Assembly: GCF_900106665.1 (NCBI RefSeq) | Contig: NZ_FNNA01000001.1 | Location: forward strand, 1,054,001 to 1,118,000 | Origin: Paracoccus sanguinis | Lineage (GTDB): Bacteria; Pseudomonadota; Alphaproteobacteria; Rhodobacterales; Rhodobacteraceae | DNA: 64,000 nt | Direction: 5' to 3' | Shown: one piece after another, positions 6,671 to 16,240 of the stretch | Numbering within the stretch: the stretch's first letter is position 1 | Layout of the letters: each line of letters starts with the position of its first letter | The notes under the pieces: model-generated | Told to the model about the DNA's origin: nothing | Databases searched by the model: none | What the model saw: only the letters and a program-made list of their open reading frames with translations | Translations under genes and position numbers: made by a program

Positions 6671-8269
6671 TCACCAGACGAAATCGGTATGGTCGAGCGT
6701 ATTGGCGCGCGTCCACTCGATGACCAGCGAATGCCCGTTCATCTGGAACAACGTGTGGTTCCCCGATTGCGTCAGCCGCGCCGAAACATCGGCCCAGCGA
6801 TCGAGCCCGGCGAACCCGCTGAGGTCGATCACGTCGGCCGACCGGTCGAAATTGCGGATGCGGTCGTGGCCGGCCGCGAACACGAAGCGATCCGCGCCGA
6901 TCCCGCCGCGCAGCAGGTCGTCACCGGCCCCGCCGTCGAGCAGGTCGCGCCCGCCTTCGGCCGCCAGATCGTCGTTGCCGGCGTCGCCATACAGCCGGTC
7001 GTCGTCCGCCCCGCCGATCAGGATGTCGTGCCCGACGCCGCCGCGCATCACGTCACCGCCCTCGCCGCCGAACAGCCGGTCGCCCCCGTCGCCGCCGGAC
7101 AGGTTGTCGTTGCCGCCCGCGCCGACGAGCGTGTCCGACCCCGCCCCGCCGATCGCCGTGTCGGCACCGCTGCCCCCGGTGATCGCGTCGTTGCCGCCCT
7201 CGCCGTCCAGCAGGTTGGTGCCCGACACGTCGGTCAACCGGTCATTCCCTGCCCCGCCACGCAGTTGATCGTTGCCCGACCCGCCGCTCATCCGGTCGTC
7301 GCCGTTGCCGCCGGACAACCGGTCGTCGCCGCCCTGCCCGTCCAGCGCGTCGGCCCCCGCCCGCCCTTCGAGCAGGTCGTTGCCGTCACCGCCCGCAAGC
7401 CGGTTCCCGACGTGATTGCCAAGGATCACGTCGGCCCCGCCGCCGCCGGTCGCATTCTCGACCACCGACCCCGGCGCGATGTGCATGTTGCCGATGCCGC
7501 CCAACACGTTCGAGAAGGCGCCCGGGCCGAGGTCGATCCTCTGCGCGGCGCTGGTGTTCGAGAAATTGACGTGGTCGATCCCGCCATCGTCGACCAGCAG
7601 GAACGCCGCGCGCGCGCCGAGCGATGCCAGTTGGTCCAGCGACCCGCCCGCGGTCGAGCCGACCCCATAGGTCGTGGCGCCCACATGCATCGTCGTCACG
7701 CCGTACATCGCCGACAGCGCCAGGTAATCGGCGAGCATCGGGGTGAGGTTATAGGCCTTGGTCGCGTCGATCGCGGTGTTCTCGTCCTGGTCGAAATAGG
7801 ACAGGATGCTCATCTGCCAGCTGTCGTTGGCGATGGCGGATTGCGAGAAATCGCGCACCCGCCCGTAATCCTGCGGGTGCCCCAGCCCGAGCGCGTGCAG
7901 CGTCTCGTGCATGTAGGTCCGAAAGGCGAAGCTGCCATAGCCGTCGCCCGCCCCCACACGCTCTGACGCGATCCGGATCGTGGAGGAGGAGATCGTCGAG
8001 CCGCTGGCCGACGACTGGGTGTGCGCCCGGTCCCCGTCGTTGAGATAGGTGATCGAGGCGCGCGCCGTCGTCTCGACGAACCGCAGGCCGGTCATCCGCG
8101 CGATCTCGGCCAGCGCATTGCGCGCCAGCCCCTGCTCTTGCGCGGTCAGATCGACGATGTTGACCGAGATCGTCCCGTCGCCGCCCGGCCGGACCACCCG
8201 GGTGACCCCGTCAGAAAAAAGGCTGGTTTGGAGAAGCCGGGCAAACTGCTCGGGCGAAAGATGCTGCAT
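6671..8269 (-). CDS. RTX-repeat zinc metalloprotease (serralysin-like, secreted)
   Basis: Predicted extracellular protease of 532 aa. The zinc site HETLHALGLGH (121-131) matches the metzincin consensus HEXXHXXGXXH. MSILSYFDQ some 30 residues later is a plausible Met-turn. From about residue 285 to 480 there are many calcium-binding nonapeptides of the GGxGxDxLxGG type, the mark of type I secreted RTX proteins. There is no N-terminal signal peptide, as expected for type I secretion. I start at the ATG at 8269 (MQHLSPEQFARLL); the open frame extends to 8449 but the extra 60 residues look non-coding. No ABC/HlyD/TolC-type exporter is adjacent. The true substrate is unknown. Confidence 0.85.
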   Translation of the reverse strand: MQHLSPEQFARLLQTSLFSDGVTRVVRPGGDGTISVNIVDLTAQEQGLARNALAEIARMTGLRFVETTARASITYLNDGDRAHTQSSASGSTISSSTIRIASERVGAGDGYGSFAFRTYMHETLHALGLGHPQDYGRVRDFSQSAIANDSWQMSILSYFDQDENTAIDATKAYNLTPMLADYLALSAMYGVTTMHVGATTYGVGSTAGGSLDQLASLGARAAFLLVDDGGIDHVNFSNTSAAQRIDLGPGAFSNVLGGIGNMHIAPGSVVENATGGGGADVILGNHVGNRLAGGDGNDLLEGRAGADALDGQGGDDRLSGGNGDDRMSGGSGNDQLRGGAGNDRLTDVSGTNLLDGEGGNDAITGGSGADTAIGGAGSDTLVGAGGNDNLSGGDGGDRLFGGEGGDVMRGGVGHDILIGGADDDRLYGDAGNDDLAAEGGRDLLDGGAGDDLLRGGIGADRFVFAAGHDRIRNFDRSADVIDLSGFAGLDRWADVSARLTQSGNHTLFQMNGHSLVIEWTRANTLDHTDFVW

Positions 8270-8465
8270 GGTGGAACTCGTCCTGGGAAAATGCCGCCAG
8301 ATCGTGGGGGAGGCGGCGTCACCCCATGGCCTTAGCACAGTCCCGCCGATCGCCCAAAGGTTGAATGCCCTGCATTTGATGGATCGGGAACCGCGCGGGT
8401 GGATGACACAGTTCCCGCCCCCGCGCGGGGCGTCTATAACCGCAGTCATATGAAGAATCGGAGAT
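8270..8465. other. Divergent intergenic region, protease / SulP
   Basis: This 196-base region separates the divergent protease and permease genes and should hold both promoters. No convincing promoter pair stands out. CGCGCGGGT and CCCGCGCGGGG segments could pair imperfectly around 8390-8430. Near the right end is GGAGAT just before the permease start. Confidence 0.4.
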
Positions 8466-10184
8466 ATGATGCCCGATCGCCGACTGCCCGCCGCGCCCGA
8501 CTGGATGCGCAGCTACGACCGCGCGACGCTCGCCGATGACGCACTCGCGGCGCTGATCGTCACGCTGATGCTGATCCCGCAGTCGCTGGCCTATGCGATC
8601 CTGGCCGGGCTGCCGCCGCAGGCGGGGATCTACGCCTCGATCATGCCGATCCTGCTTTACGCGCTGCTGGGCAGCTCGCGGGTGCTCGCGGTCGGGCCGG
8701 TCGCGGTGATCTCGCTCATGACCGCGTCGGCGGTGGGAGGGGTGGCGGCGCAGGGGACGGCCGACTATGCGGCGGCGGCGCTGACGCTCGCGCTGCTTTC
8801 TGGGGTGATCCTGCTGGCGCTCGGGGTCCTGCGGCTCGGGATGCTGGCCAACTTCCTCAGCCATCCGGTGATCTCGGGGTTCATCACCGCCTCGGGGATC
8901 CTGATCGCGGTGAGCCAGCTCAAGGACCTGCTCGGCGTGCCGTCAGGCGGCCACACCCTGCCCGAGATGCTCGCCGCGCTGGTGCGCGGACTAGGTGCCG
9001 CGAACCCGTGGACGGCGGTCATCGGGCTCACGGCGGTCGGTTTCCTGGTCTGGGTGCGGCGGTCCATGAAGCGGACGCTGATCGCCCGCGGGGTGCGGCC
9101 GCGGCTGGCCGACATGGCCACCAAGGCGGGGCCGGTGGCAGCGGTCGTCGTCTCGACGCTTGCCGTGACGCTCTTCGGGCTGGACGCGCGCGGGGTCGCG
9201 GTGGTGGGCGACGTGCCGCGTGGCCTGCCGCCGCTGACGACCCCGCCGCTGACGCCCGAGCTGATCCGTGCGCTGTTCCTGCCGGCGGTGCTGATCTCGA
9301 TCATCGGCTTCGTCGAATCGATCTCGGTGGCCGAGACCCTCGCCGCCCGCCGCCGCCAGCGCATCGCCCCGAACCGCGAGCTGATCGCGCTGGGCGCCGC
9401 CAACATCGGCGCGGCGTTCAGCGGCGGCTATCCGGTCACCGGCGGTTTTGCCCGCTCGGTGGTCAACGCCGACGCGGGGGCCCGGACGCAGGCGGCGGGG
9501 GCGATGACGGCGGCGGCGCTGGCGCTGTCGGCGCTGCTGCTGACGCCGCTCGTCCACGACCTGCCGCGCGCGACGCTGGCCGCGACGATCATCGTCGCGG
9601 TGCTGAGCCTCGTGGACCTTTCGATCCTGCGCAAGACGTGGCGCTATGCCCGCAGCGACTTCGTCGCCGTGGCCGCGACCATCGTGCTGACGCTGCTGTT
9701 GGGGGTCGAGACGGGGGTGGCCTCGGGGGTGGTGCTCTCGATCCTCCTGCACCTCTACAAGACCTCGCGCCCGCACGTGGCCGAGGTCGGGCTGATGCCG
9801 GGGACCGAGCATTTCCGCAACATCGACCGCCACGCCGTCGCCACCCAGCCGCACATCCTTAGCCTGCGGATCGACGAGAGCCTCTATTTCGTCAACGCCC
9901 GCTTCCTCGAAGAGATGATCCTGCACCGCCTCGACCGCCGGCCCGAGGTGACCGACGTGGTGCTGATCTGCTCGGCGGTGAACGCCATCGACTTCTCGGC
10001 GCTCGAGACGCTCGAGGAGGTGAACCGGCAGCTGACCGAGCGGGGGGTGCGGCTGCATCTCTCCGAGATCAAGGGGCCGGTGATGGACCGACTGGCGCGC
10101 ACCCGGCTGCTGCGCGAGTTGAGCGGCAAGGTCTATCTGTCGCAGCATCAGGCGTGGACGGACCTCACCCACGGCCGGAAGTGA
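8466..10184 (+). CDS. SulP/SLC26-family anion permease with STAS domain
   Basis: Inner-membrane transporter of about 572 aa, probably for sulfate, bicarbonate or another anion. The N-terminal family signature is clear: DDALAALIVTLMLIPQSLAYA followed by LAGLPPQAGIYASIMP (split here). It has 10-14 hydrophobic segments up to about residue 420, including GFITASGILIAVSQLKDLLG and GFVESISVAETLAARRRQ. A STAS domain follows (ILSLRIDESLYFVNARFLEEMI to the end). Two in-frame ATGs occur at 8466 and 8469; GGAG at 8459-8462 is better spaced for 8469. Substrate cannot be read from sequence; nearness to the sox genes makes sulfate export or uptake conceivable but is not evidence. Confidence 0.9.
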   Translation: MMPDRRLPAAPDWMRSYDRATLADDALAALIVTLMLIPQSLAYAILAGLPPQAGIYASIMPILLYALLGSSRVLAVGPVAVISLMTASAVGGVAAQGTADYAAAALTLALLSGVILLALGVLRLGMLANFLSHPVISGFITASGILIAVSQLKDLLGVPSGGHTLPEMLAALVRGLGAANPWTAVIGLTAVGFLVWVRRSMKRTLIARGVRPRLADMATKAGPVAAVVVSTLAVTLFGLDARGVAVVGDVPRGLPPLTTPPLTPELIRALFLPAVLISIIGFVESISVAETLAARRRQRIAPNRELIALGAANIGAAFSGGYPVTGGFARSVVNADAGARTQAAGAMTAAALALSALLLTPLVHDLPRATLAATIIVAVLSLVDLSILRKTWRYARSDFVAVAATIVLTLLLGVETGVASGVVLSILLHLYKTSRPHVAEVGLMPGTEHFRNIDRHAVATQPHILSLRIDESLYFVNARFLEEMILHRLDRRPEVTDVVLICSAVNAIDFSALETLEEVNRQLTERGVRLHLSEIKGPVMDRLARTRLLRELSGKVYLSQHQAWTDLTHGRK

Positions 10185-10200
10185 CTGGCGGATCAACGCA

Positions 10201-10238
10201 CTAGCTCTGCTAACCGAATCTCAAGGGTTAGCGCCTAG
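10201..10238. repeat. Interrupted inverted repeat upstream of the chemoreceptor
   Basis: GCTAACC (10209-10215) and GGTTAGC (10226-10232) are perfect arms with a 10-base loop, flanked by outer CTAG (10201-10204) and CTAG (10235-10238). It lies 34 bases before the chemoreceptor start. It could be an operator or a weak terminator hairpin for the permease gene; no T-run follows. Confidence 0.35.
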
Positions 10239-10271
10239 CCTTCAGGGCAGCGCGATTCGTTTGAGGTTCCC

Positions 10272-11957
10272 ATGTCCACCCAGGCCTTCACCCACCCCGA
10301 CCTTACCCAGGCCATGACGGCCATCGAAGCGGTGCAGTCGGTGATCTGCTTCACCGCCGAGGGCATCATCACGGCGGTCAACGACAACTACCTGCGGCTT
10401 TCGGGCTATGAGCGAGCCGAGCTGATCGGCCAGCCACTGTCCCGGATGATCGACCCCCGCGACATGCAGAGCGCCATGCAGGCCGATTTCTGGTCCCAGA
10501 TCCGCGCCGGCATCCCGCAGAAGGGAGAGTACCGCCGCATCACCAAGTCCGGCGAACCCTTCTGGATCGCGGCGGTCTGCACGCCGATCAAGGACGAGCG
10601 CGGCATCGTCACGCACGTGGCGGCCTTCGGCACCGACATCACCGCCGCCAAGCGCGAGGCGGATCTCTCGACCGCCAAGTTCCAGGCCCTCAGCCGCACC
10701 CAGGCGGTGATCGAGTTCACCCCAAGTGGCGACATCCTCGACGCGAACGAGAACTTCCTCGCCGCGCTCGGCTATAGGCTCAGCGACATCAAGGGCCGCC
10801 ACCACCGGATGTTCATGCCGCCGGCGGACGCCAACCGGCCCGAATACCGCGACTTCTGGGACAAGCTGGCCAGCGGGGGGTCGCACAGCGGCGAGTTCCG
10901 GCGGGTGCGCAGCGACGGCACCGACATCTGGATCCTTGGCAGCTACGTCGCGGTGATGGACACCAACGGCAAGGTCGCCTCGGTCATCAAGATGGCCCTC
11001 GACGTGACCGAGCGGAAGATCTTCATGAACGAGCTCATCGCCGGGATGGGCCATGTGAAGGAGGGCAACCTGACCCACAGGGTCAGCGTCGCGGCGGGCA
11101 GCACCTTCCGGCCGGTCGCCGACATGTTCAACGAGACCACGACCGAGCTCGAGGACATGATCTCCGAGGTGCGCAACCGGGCCGGGGTGATGAACGACGA
11201 GGCGGTGCAGATCGCCCGCGGCGCCGGCGACCTCGCCCGGCGGGGTGAGACCCAGGCCGCCTCGCTCGAGCAGACGGCGGCGGCGGTCGAGGAGATCTCG
11301 GGCAACATCACCATGACCAGCCAGTCCGCGCAGCAGGCCGACGCCGCCGCCCGCGAGGCGCTGGCGGTGGTGCTCAAGGGGGCGGCCGTGGTGTCCGACG
11401 CCATCGCCGCGATCGAGCGGATCGACGAGCACACCAAGCAGATGGGCGAGTTCACCCGCGTCATCGAGGGCTTCGCCTTCCAGACCAACCTACTGTCGAT
11501 CAACGCGGCGGTCGAGGCGGCGCGCGCGGGTGAGGTCGGGCGCGGCTTTGCGGTCGTCGCCAACGAGGTCCGCAACCTCGCGCAGCAGTCGGCCAAGGCC
11601 TCGCAGAACATCGCCGACCTGATCGGCAAGAGCGAGACCGAGGTGAAGGCCGGGGTGCGGCTCGCGCGTGACGCGGGCGTATCGCTGAACCAGATCCAGA
11701 CCGCGGTCGGCGGGGTGGTCGAGAACATCACCGGCATCGCCCACGCGACCTCCGAGCAGTCGACCGGGGTGCGCGAGGTCTCGTCGGCGCTCGCCCAGCT
11801 CGACAGCGTGAACCAGGCGAACCTCTCGATGTCCGAGCAGTACGCGGCCGCGGCCGCGGCGCTCTCGTCGCAGGTCGAAGAGCTGGGGCGGATGATGGAC
11901 CGCTTCCACACCGCGGTGGACGTCCCGGCCAAGGGCGCGGTCCGGCGCGTGGCCTGA
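10272..11957 (+). CDS. Cytoplasmic methyl-accepting chemotaxis protein with two PAS domains
   Basis: Chemoreceptor of 561 aa without any transmembrane segment, so a soluble sensor that signals to CheA/CheW. PAS domain 1 covers about 15-130 ([23 protein letters not shown]) and PAS domain 2 about 135-255 ([22 protein letters not shown]). A linker or HAMP-like helix (about 260-310) leads to the signalling domain. The tip is well conserved: [19 protein letters not shown] then [20 protein letters not shown] lies six bases before the ATG. No other che genes are nearby. The ligand or cofactor bound by the PAS domains (flavin, haem or none) is unknown. Confidence 0.93.
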   Translation: MSTQAFTHPDLTQAMTAIEAVQSVICFTAEGIITAVNDNYLRLSGYERAELIGQPLSRMIDPRDMQSAMQADFWSQIRAGIPQKGEYRRITKSGEPFWIAAVCTPIKDERGIVTHVAAFGTDITAAKREADLSTAKFQALSRTQAVIEFTPSGDILDANENFLAALGYRLSDIKGRHHRMFMPPADANRPEYRDFWDKLASGGSHSGEFRRVRSDGTDIWILGSYVAVMDTNGKVASVIKMALDVTERKIFMNELIAGMGHVKEGNLTHRVSVAAGSTFRPVADMFNETTTELEDMISEVRNRAGVMNDEAVQIARGAGDLARRGETQAASLEQTAAAVEEISGNITMTSQSAQQADAAAREALAVVLKGAAVVSDAIAAIERIDEHTKQMGEFTRVIEGFAFQTNLLSINAAVEAARAGEVGRGFAVVANEVRNLAQQSAKASQNIADLIGKSETEVKAGVRLARDAGVSLNQIQTAVGGVVENITGIAHATSEQSTGVREVSSALAQLDSVNQANLSMSEQYAAAAAALSSQVEELGRMMDRFHTAVDVPAKGAVRRVA

Positions 11958-11965
11958 TGTGACGC

Positions 11966-11997
11966 GGCCGGGGCCTCTCGAGGAGGCCCCGGCCTTT
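11966..11997 (+). terminator. Rho-independent terminator after the chemoreceptor
   Basis: A perfect 12-bp stem (GGCCGGGGCCTC with GAGGCCCCGGCC) and a five-base loop are followed by TTT, starting nine bases after the chemoreceptor stop. The strongest terminator in the window. Confidence 0.85.
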
Positions 11998-12054
11998 CAC
12001 TTGACGACAGCGCCGCTCAACCCTCGCGCGGCCCTAAGGAGCGCGCGGGGGTCG

Positions 12055-14460
12055 TCACCCGCGCAGGGTTCCGCCGGTGGCCTTGGCGACCTTCTCGACG
12101 ATGCGGGCCGAGACGGCTTCGAGGTCGGCCTCGGTCAGCGTCCGGTCCCGCGGCTGCAGCCGGGCGGTGATCGCCACCGATTTCTTGCCCGGCCCCATCT
12201 GCGCCTCGGCGCGCTCGCCGCGGAACTCGTCGAAGACCGCGACCCGGGCGATCAGTGCCTTGTCGGCCCCCTGCGCCGCATTGACGATCGCCGCCGCCTC
12301 GACCCGCTCGTCCACCACGAAGGCGAAGTCGCGGTCCACCGGCTGCAGGTCGCTCGTCCCGAGGGCCGGGCGGGTGGGGGTGCGGGTCTTCGGCAGCGGC
12401 ACGTTCGCGAGCTGCACGGTGAACGCGACCGCCGGTCCCTTGACGTCGAACTGGCGCAGGACCCGCGGATGCAGCTCGCCGAAGGTCGCCAGCCGGTTGG
12501 GGCCAAGCTGGATGTTGCCCGCCCGGCCGGGGTGCCACCAGCCGTCGAGCTTGCGGTCGATCTGCGCCCGCGCCGGGGCGCCGACGGCGGCCAGGATCGC
12601 CTCGGCGTCGGCCTTGGCATCGAAGGCATCGACCAGGCGGCGGCTGCCGAAGGGATCGCGCGGGGCGCTCGCCCCGACCAGAAGGCCGGAGAGCTGCACC
12701 GCCTGCTCGCCCGGCTCGCCGCCCGAGAACACCGGGCCGATCTCGAAGAGCGCGAGGTCCAGGAACCCGCGCGCCTGGTTGCGCGCCGCGGCGGCCAGCA
12801 GACCGGGCAGCAGGTCGGGACGCAGATGCGTCATTTCCGAGCTGATCGGGTTCTCGATCCGCACCGCCGCCCCGCCGCCGCCGAACAGCCGCGCGGCGCC
12901 CTCGTCGATGAAGCTGTAGGTCACGCACTCGTTGTAGCCGAGCGCCGCCGCGGTCCGCCGCGCCGCACCTTCCCGGCGCTGGAGCGGCGTCAGCACCGGC
13001 TGCGGCACACCGGCGCGCGGACGCGGCAGCGGCTGGCCCTCGAGCCGGCTGAGCGAGGCGATGCGGGCGATCTCTTCGACCAGGTCGGCCTCGCCCTGGA
13101 CGTCCGGGCGCCACGAGGGCACCGACGCCATGTCGCCGTCGAGCACGAACCCGAGCGATTCCAGCGTCCTGCGCTGCTCGTCCTCGGGGATGTCCATCCC
13201 CACCAGCCGCTGCGTCCGCGCCGGGTCCAGCCGGTAGGCGCGGGCGGTGTCGGGGGCGGCGCCGGCCTCGACCACATGGCCCGGCTCGCCGCCACAGAGG
13301 TCGAGGATCAGCTGCGTCGCCAGTTCCAGCCCGTCGCGGGTGAAGGCCGGGTCCACCCCGCGCTCGAAGCGGTAGCGGGCGTCCGAGTTGATGCGCAGCG
13401 CCCGCCCGGTCGCCGCGATCCCGATCGGCTGCCAGTAGGCGCTTTCAAGGAACACGTCCGTGGTCGCCTCGGTCACGCCCGAGGCCTCGCCGCCCATGAT
13501 CCCGGCGAGGCTTTCGGGGCCGTTGTCGTCGGCGATGACCAGATCGCCCGGCCGCAGCGCATAGGTCTTGCCGTCGAGCGCGAGCAGGCTCTCGCCCTCG
13601 GCCGCGCCGCGCACCACCAGATCGCCCGCGACCTTGCCCGCGTCGAAGACGTGCAGCGGCCGGTTGAGGTCGAACGTGAACAGGTTGGTGATGTCCACCA
13701 GCGCCGAAATCGGCCGCAGCCCAATGGCGCGCAGCCGCTGCTGCAGCCAGGCGGGCGAGGGGCCGTTGGTCACGCCGCGGATCAGCCGACCGGTGAAATG
13801 CGGCGCCCGCTCGGCGACGTCCGCGGCGATGCGGACCCGCGGGGTGCTGTCGAAGCGGCCCTCGACCGGCGTCACCGCCAGCGGCTTGAGCGTCCCGAGC
13901 CCGCGCGCCGCCAGGTCGCGGGCGACGCCGCGGATGCCCAGCGCGTCGGGGCGGTTGGGGGTGATCTTGATCTCGATCACCGGGTCGATCCTGTCGGGCG
14001 CGTTGGCGGCCAGCCAGTCGGTGAAGCGGTCCCCGACCTCGCCGGACGGCAGCTCAATGATGCCGTCGTGTTCGTCGCTGAGTTCCAGCTCGCGTTCCGA
14101 GGCCATCATCCCGTGGCTCTCAACGCCGCGGATCTTGCCGACGCCCAGCGTGGTGTCGATGCCGGGCACGTAGTCGCCGGGCTTGGCGAGCACGACGGTG
14201 ATCCCCGCCCGCGCATTCGGCGCGCCGCAGACGATCTGCTTCTCGCCCTCGTCGGTCATCACCCGGCAGACCCGCAGCCGGTCGGCGTCGGGGTGCTGTT
14301 CGGCGTGGATCACCCTGGCGAGGGTGAAGGGCGCGAGCCGGGCGGCGGGATCGTGGATGTCCTCGACCTCGAGCCCGAGGTCGGTCAGGGCGTCGGCGAT
14401 CTCGGCGACGGAGGCCGTGGTGTCGAGGTGGTCACGGAGCCAGGAGAGGGTGAGTTTCAT
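12055..14460 (-). CDS. pheT: Phenylalanyl-tRNA synthetase beta subunit
   Basis: Beta chain of the alpha2-beta2 enzyme that charges tRNA-Phe. The 801 aa length is typical. It begins MKLTLSWLRDHLDTTASVAEIADALTDLG, then has a tRNA-binding (EMAP-like) domain around 40-150 (ARVIHAEQHPDADRLRVC), B3/B4 and B5 domains in the middle, a catalytic-like core (RRTAAALGYNECVTYSFID), and the C-terminal ferredoxin-fold anticodon-binding domain (PVDRDFAFVVDERVEAAAIV). It is 13 bases downstream of an unrelated membrane-protein gene that separates it from pheS. Confidence 0.97.
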   Translation of the reverse strand: MKLTLSWLRDHLDTTASVAEIADALTDLGLEVEDIHDPAARLAPFTLARVIHAEQHPDADRLRVCRVMTDEGEKQIVCGAPNARAGITVVLAKPGDYVPGIDTTLGVGKIRGVESHGMMASERELELSDEHDGIIELPSGEVGDRFTDWLAANAPDRIDPVIEIKITPNRPDALGIRGVARDLAARGLGTLKPLAVTPVEGRFDSTPRVRIAADVAERAPHFTGRLIRGVTNGPSPAWLQQRLRAIGLRPISALVDITNLFTFDLNRPLHVFDAGKVAGDLVVRGAAEGESLLALDGKTYALRPGDLVIADDNGPESLAGIMGGEASGVTEATTDVFLESAYWQPIGIAATGRALRINSDARYRFERGVDPAFTRDGLELATQLILDLCGGEPGHVVEAGAAPDTARAYRLDPARTQRLVGMDIPEDEQRRTLESLGFVLDGDMASVPSWRPDVQGEADLVEEIARIASLSRLEGQPLPRPRAGVPQPVLTPLQRREGAARRTAAALGYNECVTYSFIDEGAARLFGGGGAAVRIENPISSEMTHLRPDLLPGLLAAAARNQARGFLDLALFEIGPVFSGGEPGEQAVQLSGLLVGASAPRDPFGSRRLVDAFDAKADAEAILAAVGAPARAQIDRKLDGWWHPGRAGNIQLGPNRLATFGELHPRVLRQFDVKGPAVAFTVQLANVPLPKTRTPTRPALGTSDLQPVDRDFAFVVDERVEAAAIVNAAQGADKALIARVAVFDEFRGERAEAQMGPGKKSVAITARLQPRDRTLTEADLEAVSARIVEKVAKATGGTLRG

Positions 14461-14473
14461 GAGTTTTCTACCG

Positions 14474-15088
14474 TTACCGATTTGCGATCCAAGTTAATAG
14501 CCCACCGCCACCTAGAAGCAGGATAACCGTAGTTGACTCATAAGCAAATCTGAACCTCAACTCTTTCGTCGCCAGTTGCCCCAGCAACTTGGCTTGCAAT
14601 TCAAGTTCGAGGCTCTGCCCGCCCTCGATGTCCATACTGTCAGCCTGCTCGAAGCACCGAAAGACAGCCATTATCGGCATGAAGTGAAGGCAAATTACGG
14701 TATACAAGATAACCTTTGTCACTAAATTAACCGAACTCGGCAACGCTGCGATGGTTGCTGTCAAAGTAAGTGTCAGCGAGAGAACCACTAACAACGCGGC
14801 AGCTTTTGTTTCAACTTTTTTTAAAGTACCCAAAAGAACTTCGTGAGCACCAGGACTCAACGCGCCAGCGACGGCCCTAGTCACATTTCCTTTAAGATGC
14901 GCGTATGATTGAAGCCGCTCTGGCAATAAATATATCCGTCTATCGCTGTCCCGTTTCAAGATTTCCATATAAACCCATTGCAGCAATACCGCAGATATCC
15001 CGCAGTAGCCAGACAGATTTCCAGTGACAGCTAGCGAAAATAATATAGCAATCAGCGCAAGGCTCTGGATGACATCATCTGCCGTCAC
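14474..15088 (-). CDS. Low-GC multi-spanning membrane protein inserted between pheS and pheT
   Basis: I do not recognise this 204-aa protein. It starts with GTG whose GTGA overlaps the pheS stop, and it ends 13 bases before pheT, so it is translationally coupled in the operon. Hydrophobic segments lie at about 7-25, 27-43, 95-116, 122-142 and 187-202. Between them is a charged loop (44-93) with KRDSDRR and a Lys/Glu-rich helix before the third segment. The C-terminal region 150-185 is hydrophilic. Base composition is far lower in GC (near 45-50% by eye) than all its neighbours, and codon use includes many A/T-ending codons, which suggests horizontal acquisition. No enzymatic motif is visible. 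Function unknown. Confidence 0.75.
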   Translation of the reverse strand: MTADDVIQSLALIAILFSLAVTGNLSGYCGISAVLLQWVYMEILKRDSDRRIYLLPERLQSYAHLKGNVTRAVAGALSPGAHEVLLGTLKKVETKAAALLVVLSLTLTLTATIAALPSSVNLVTKVILYTVICLHFMPIMAVFRCFEQADSMDIEGGQSLELELQAKLLGQLATKELRFRFAYESTTVILLLGGGGLLTWIANR

Positions 15089-16170
15089 CTACTCAACCCC
15101 CCGCTCACCGACGGCACATCCCCAGCCGCAAACCCATAATGCCGCAGCCACCGCAAGTCGCTCTCGAAGAACGCCCGCAGGTCGGGAATCCCGTATTTCA
15201 GCATCGCGATCCGGTCGATCCCCATGCCGAACGCAAACCCCTGCCATTCCGCAGGGTCCACGCCCGCCGCGGCCAGCACCTTGGGATGCACCATCCCCGA
15301 CCCGAGGATCTCGAGCCACGAGTCCCCCTCGCCGATCTTCAGCACCCCGCCGGACCAGTCGCAGCGGATGTCGACCTCGGCCGAGGGCTCGGTGAAGGGG
15401 AAATGCGAGGCGCGGAAGCGCAGCTCGACCGAGGGCACCTCGAAGAACGCGCGGCAGAACTCTTCCAGCGTCCATTTCAGGTTCGCCATCGAGATGTCGC
15501 GCCCGATCGCCAGCCCCTCGACCTGATGGAACATCGGCGTGTGGGTCTGGTCCATGTCCATGCGATAGACGCGGCCCGGCGCGATCACGCGGATCGGCGC
15601 GCCCTGGGCCTGCATCGCCCGGATCTGCACCGGCGAGGTGTGCGTGCGCAGCACGTGCGGCGGGCGGGTGTCGCCCTCGGCGCGCGCCATGAAGAAGGTG
15701 TCGTGCTCCTGCCGGGCGGGATGCTCGGGCGGGATGTTCAGCGCGTCGAAGTTGAACCAGTCGCTTTCCACCTGCGGCCCCTCGGCCACGGCAAAGCCCA
15801 TGTCGGCGAAGATTGCGGTCACCTCGTCCATCACCTGGCTGACGGGGTGGATCGTCCCTGCGGGCCGGGGGCGGCCGGGCAGGGTCACGTCCAGCCACTC
15901 ACCCGCCAGCCGCGCGTCCAGCGCCGCATCCTCGAGCGCCGTCTTGCGGGCGCGCAGTGCGGCGTCGATCTCGTCCTTGACGCGGTTCAGCGCGGCGCCG
16001 CGGGTCTGCCGCTCCTCCGGGGTCATCCGGCCCAGCTCGCGCATCATCAGCGCGACCTCGCCCTTCTTGCCCAGCGCGGCGAGCCGCACCTCCTCGAGCG
16101 CCGGGGCGTCCGGGGCCTCGGCCACGCGGGAAAGCCAGCTTGCGCGCAGGGCGTCGGGATCGAGGGTCAT
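15085..16170 (-). CDS. pheS: Phenylalanyl-tRNA synthetase alpha subunit
   Basis: Catalytic alpha chain of phenylalanyl-tRNA synthetase, 361 aa, normal length. An N-terminal coiled coil (residues 1-90) precedes the class II core. Motif 2 region: [20 protein letters not shown] and [21 protein letters not shown]. Motif 3 region: [21 protein letters not shown] near the end. GGAGA lies before the ATG. Stop codon overlaps the start of the inserted membrane-protein gene. Confidence 0.97.
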   Translation of the reverse strand: MTLDPDALRASWLSRVAEAPDAPALEEVRLAALGKKGEVALMMRELGRMTPEERQTRGAALNRVKDEIDAALRARKTALEDAALDARLAGEWLDVTLPGRPRPAGTIHPVSQVMDEVTAIFADMGFAVAEGPQVESDWFNFDALNIPPEHPARQEHDTFFMARAEGDTRPPHVLRTHTSPVQIRAMQAQGAPIRVIAPGRVYRMDMDQTHTPMFHQVEGLAIGRDISMANLKWTLEEFCRAFFEVPSVELRFRASHFPFTEPSAEVDIRCDWSGGVLKIGEGDSWLEILGSGMVHPKVLAAAGVDPAEWQGFAFGMGIDRIAMLKYGIPDLRAFFESDLRWLRHYGFAAGDVPSVSGGLSR

Positions 16171-16240
16171 GGCGGTCTCCGTGAATGCGGGCGCGGTCTA
16201 GCACGGTGGCGCGGGCCGGGAAAGCCGGGGCCGCACCGGC

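Noticed and set aside
6890..7420. Periodic 27-base pattern as a DNA repeat array
   Set aside because: The period comes from RTX nonapeptide codons in the metalloprotease, not from a non-coding repeat.
11959..14526. Plus-strand frame over pheT
   Set aside because: Shadow of pheT; begins at the terminator of the chemoreceptor gene.
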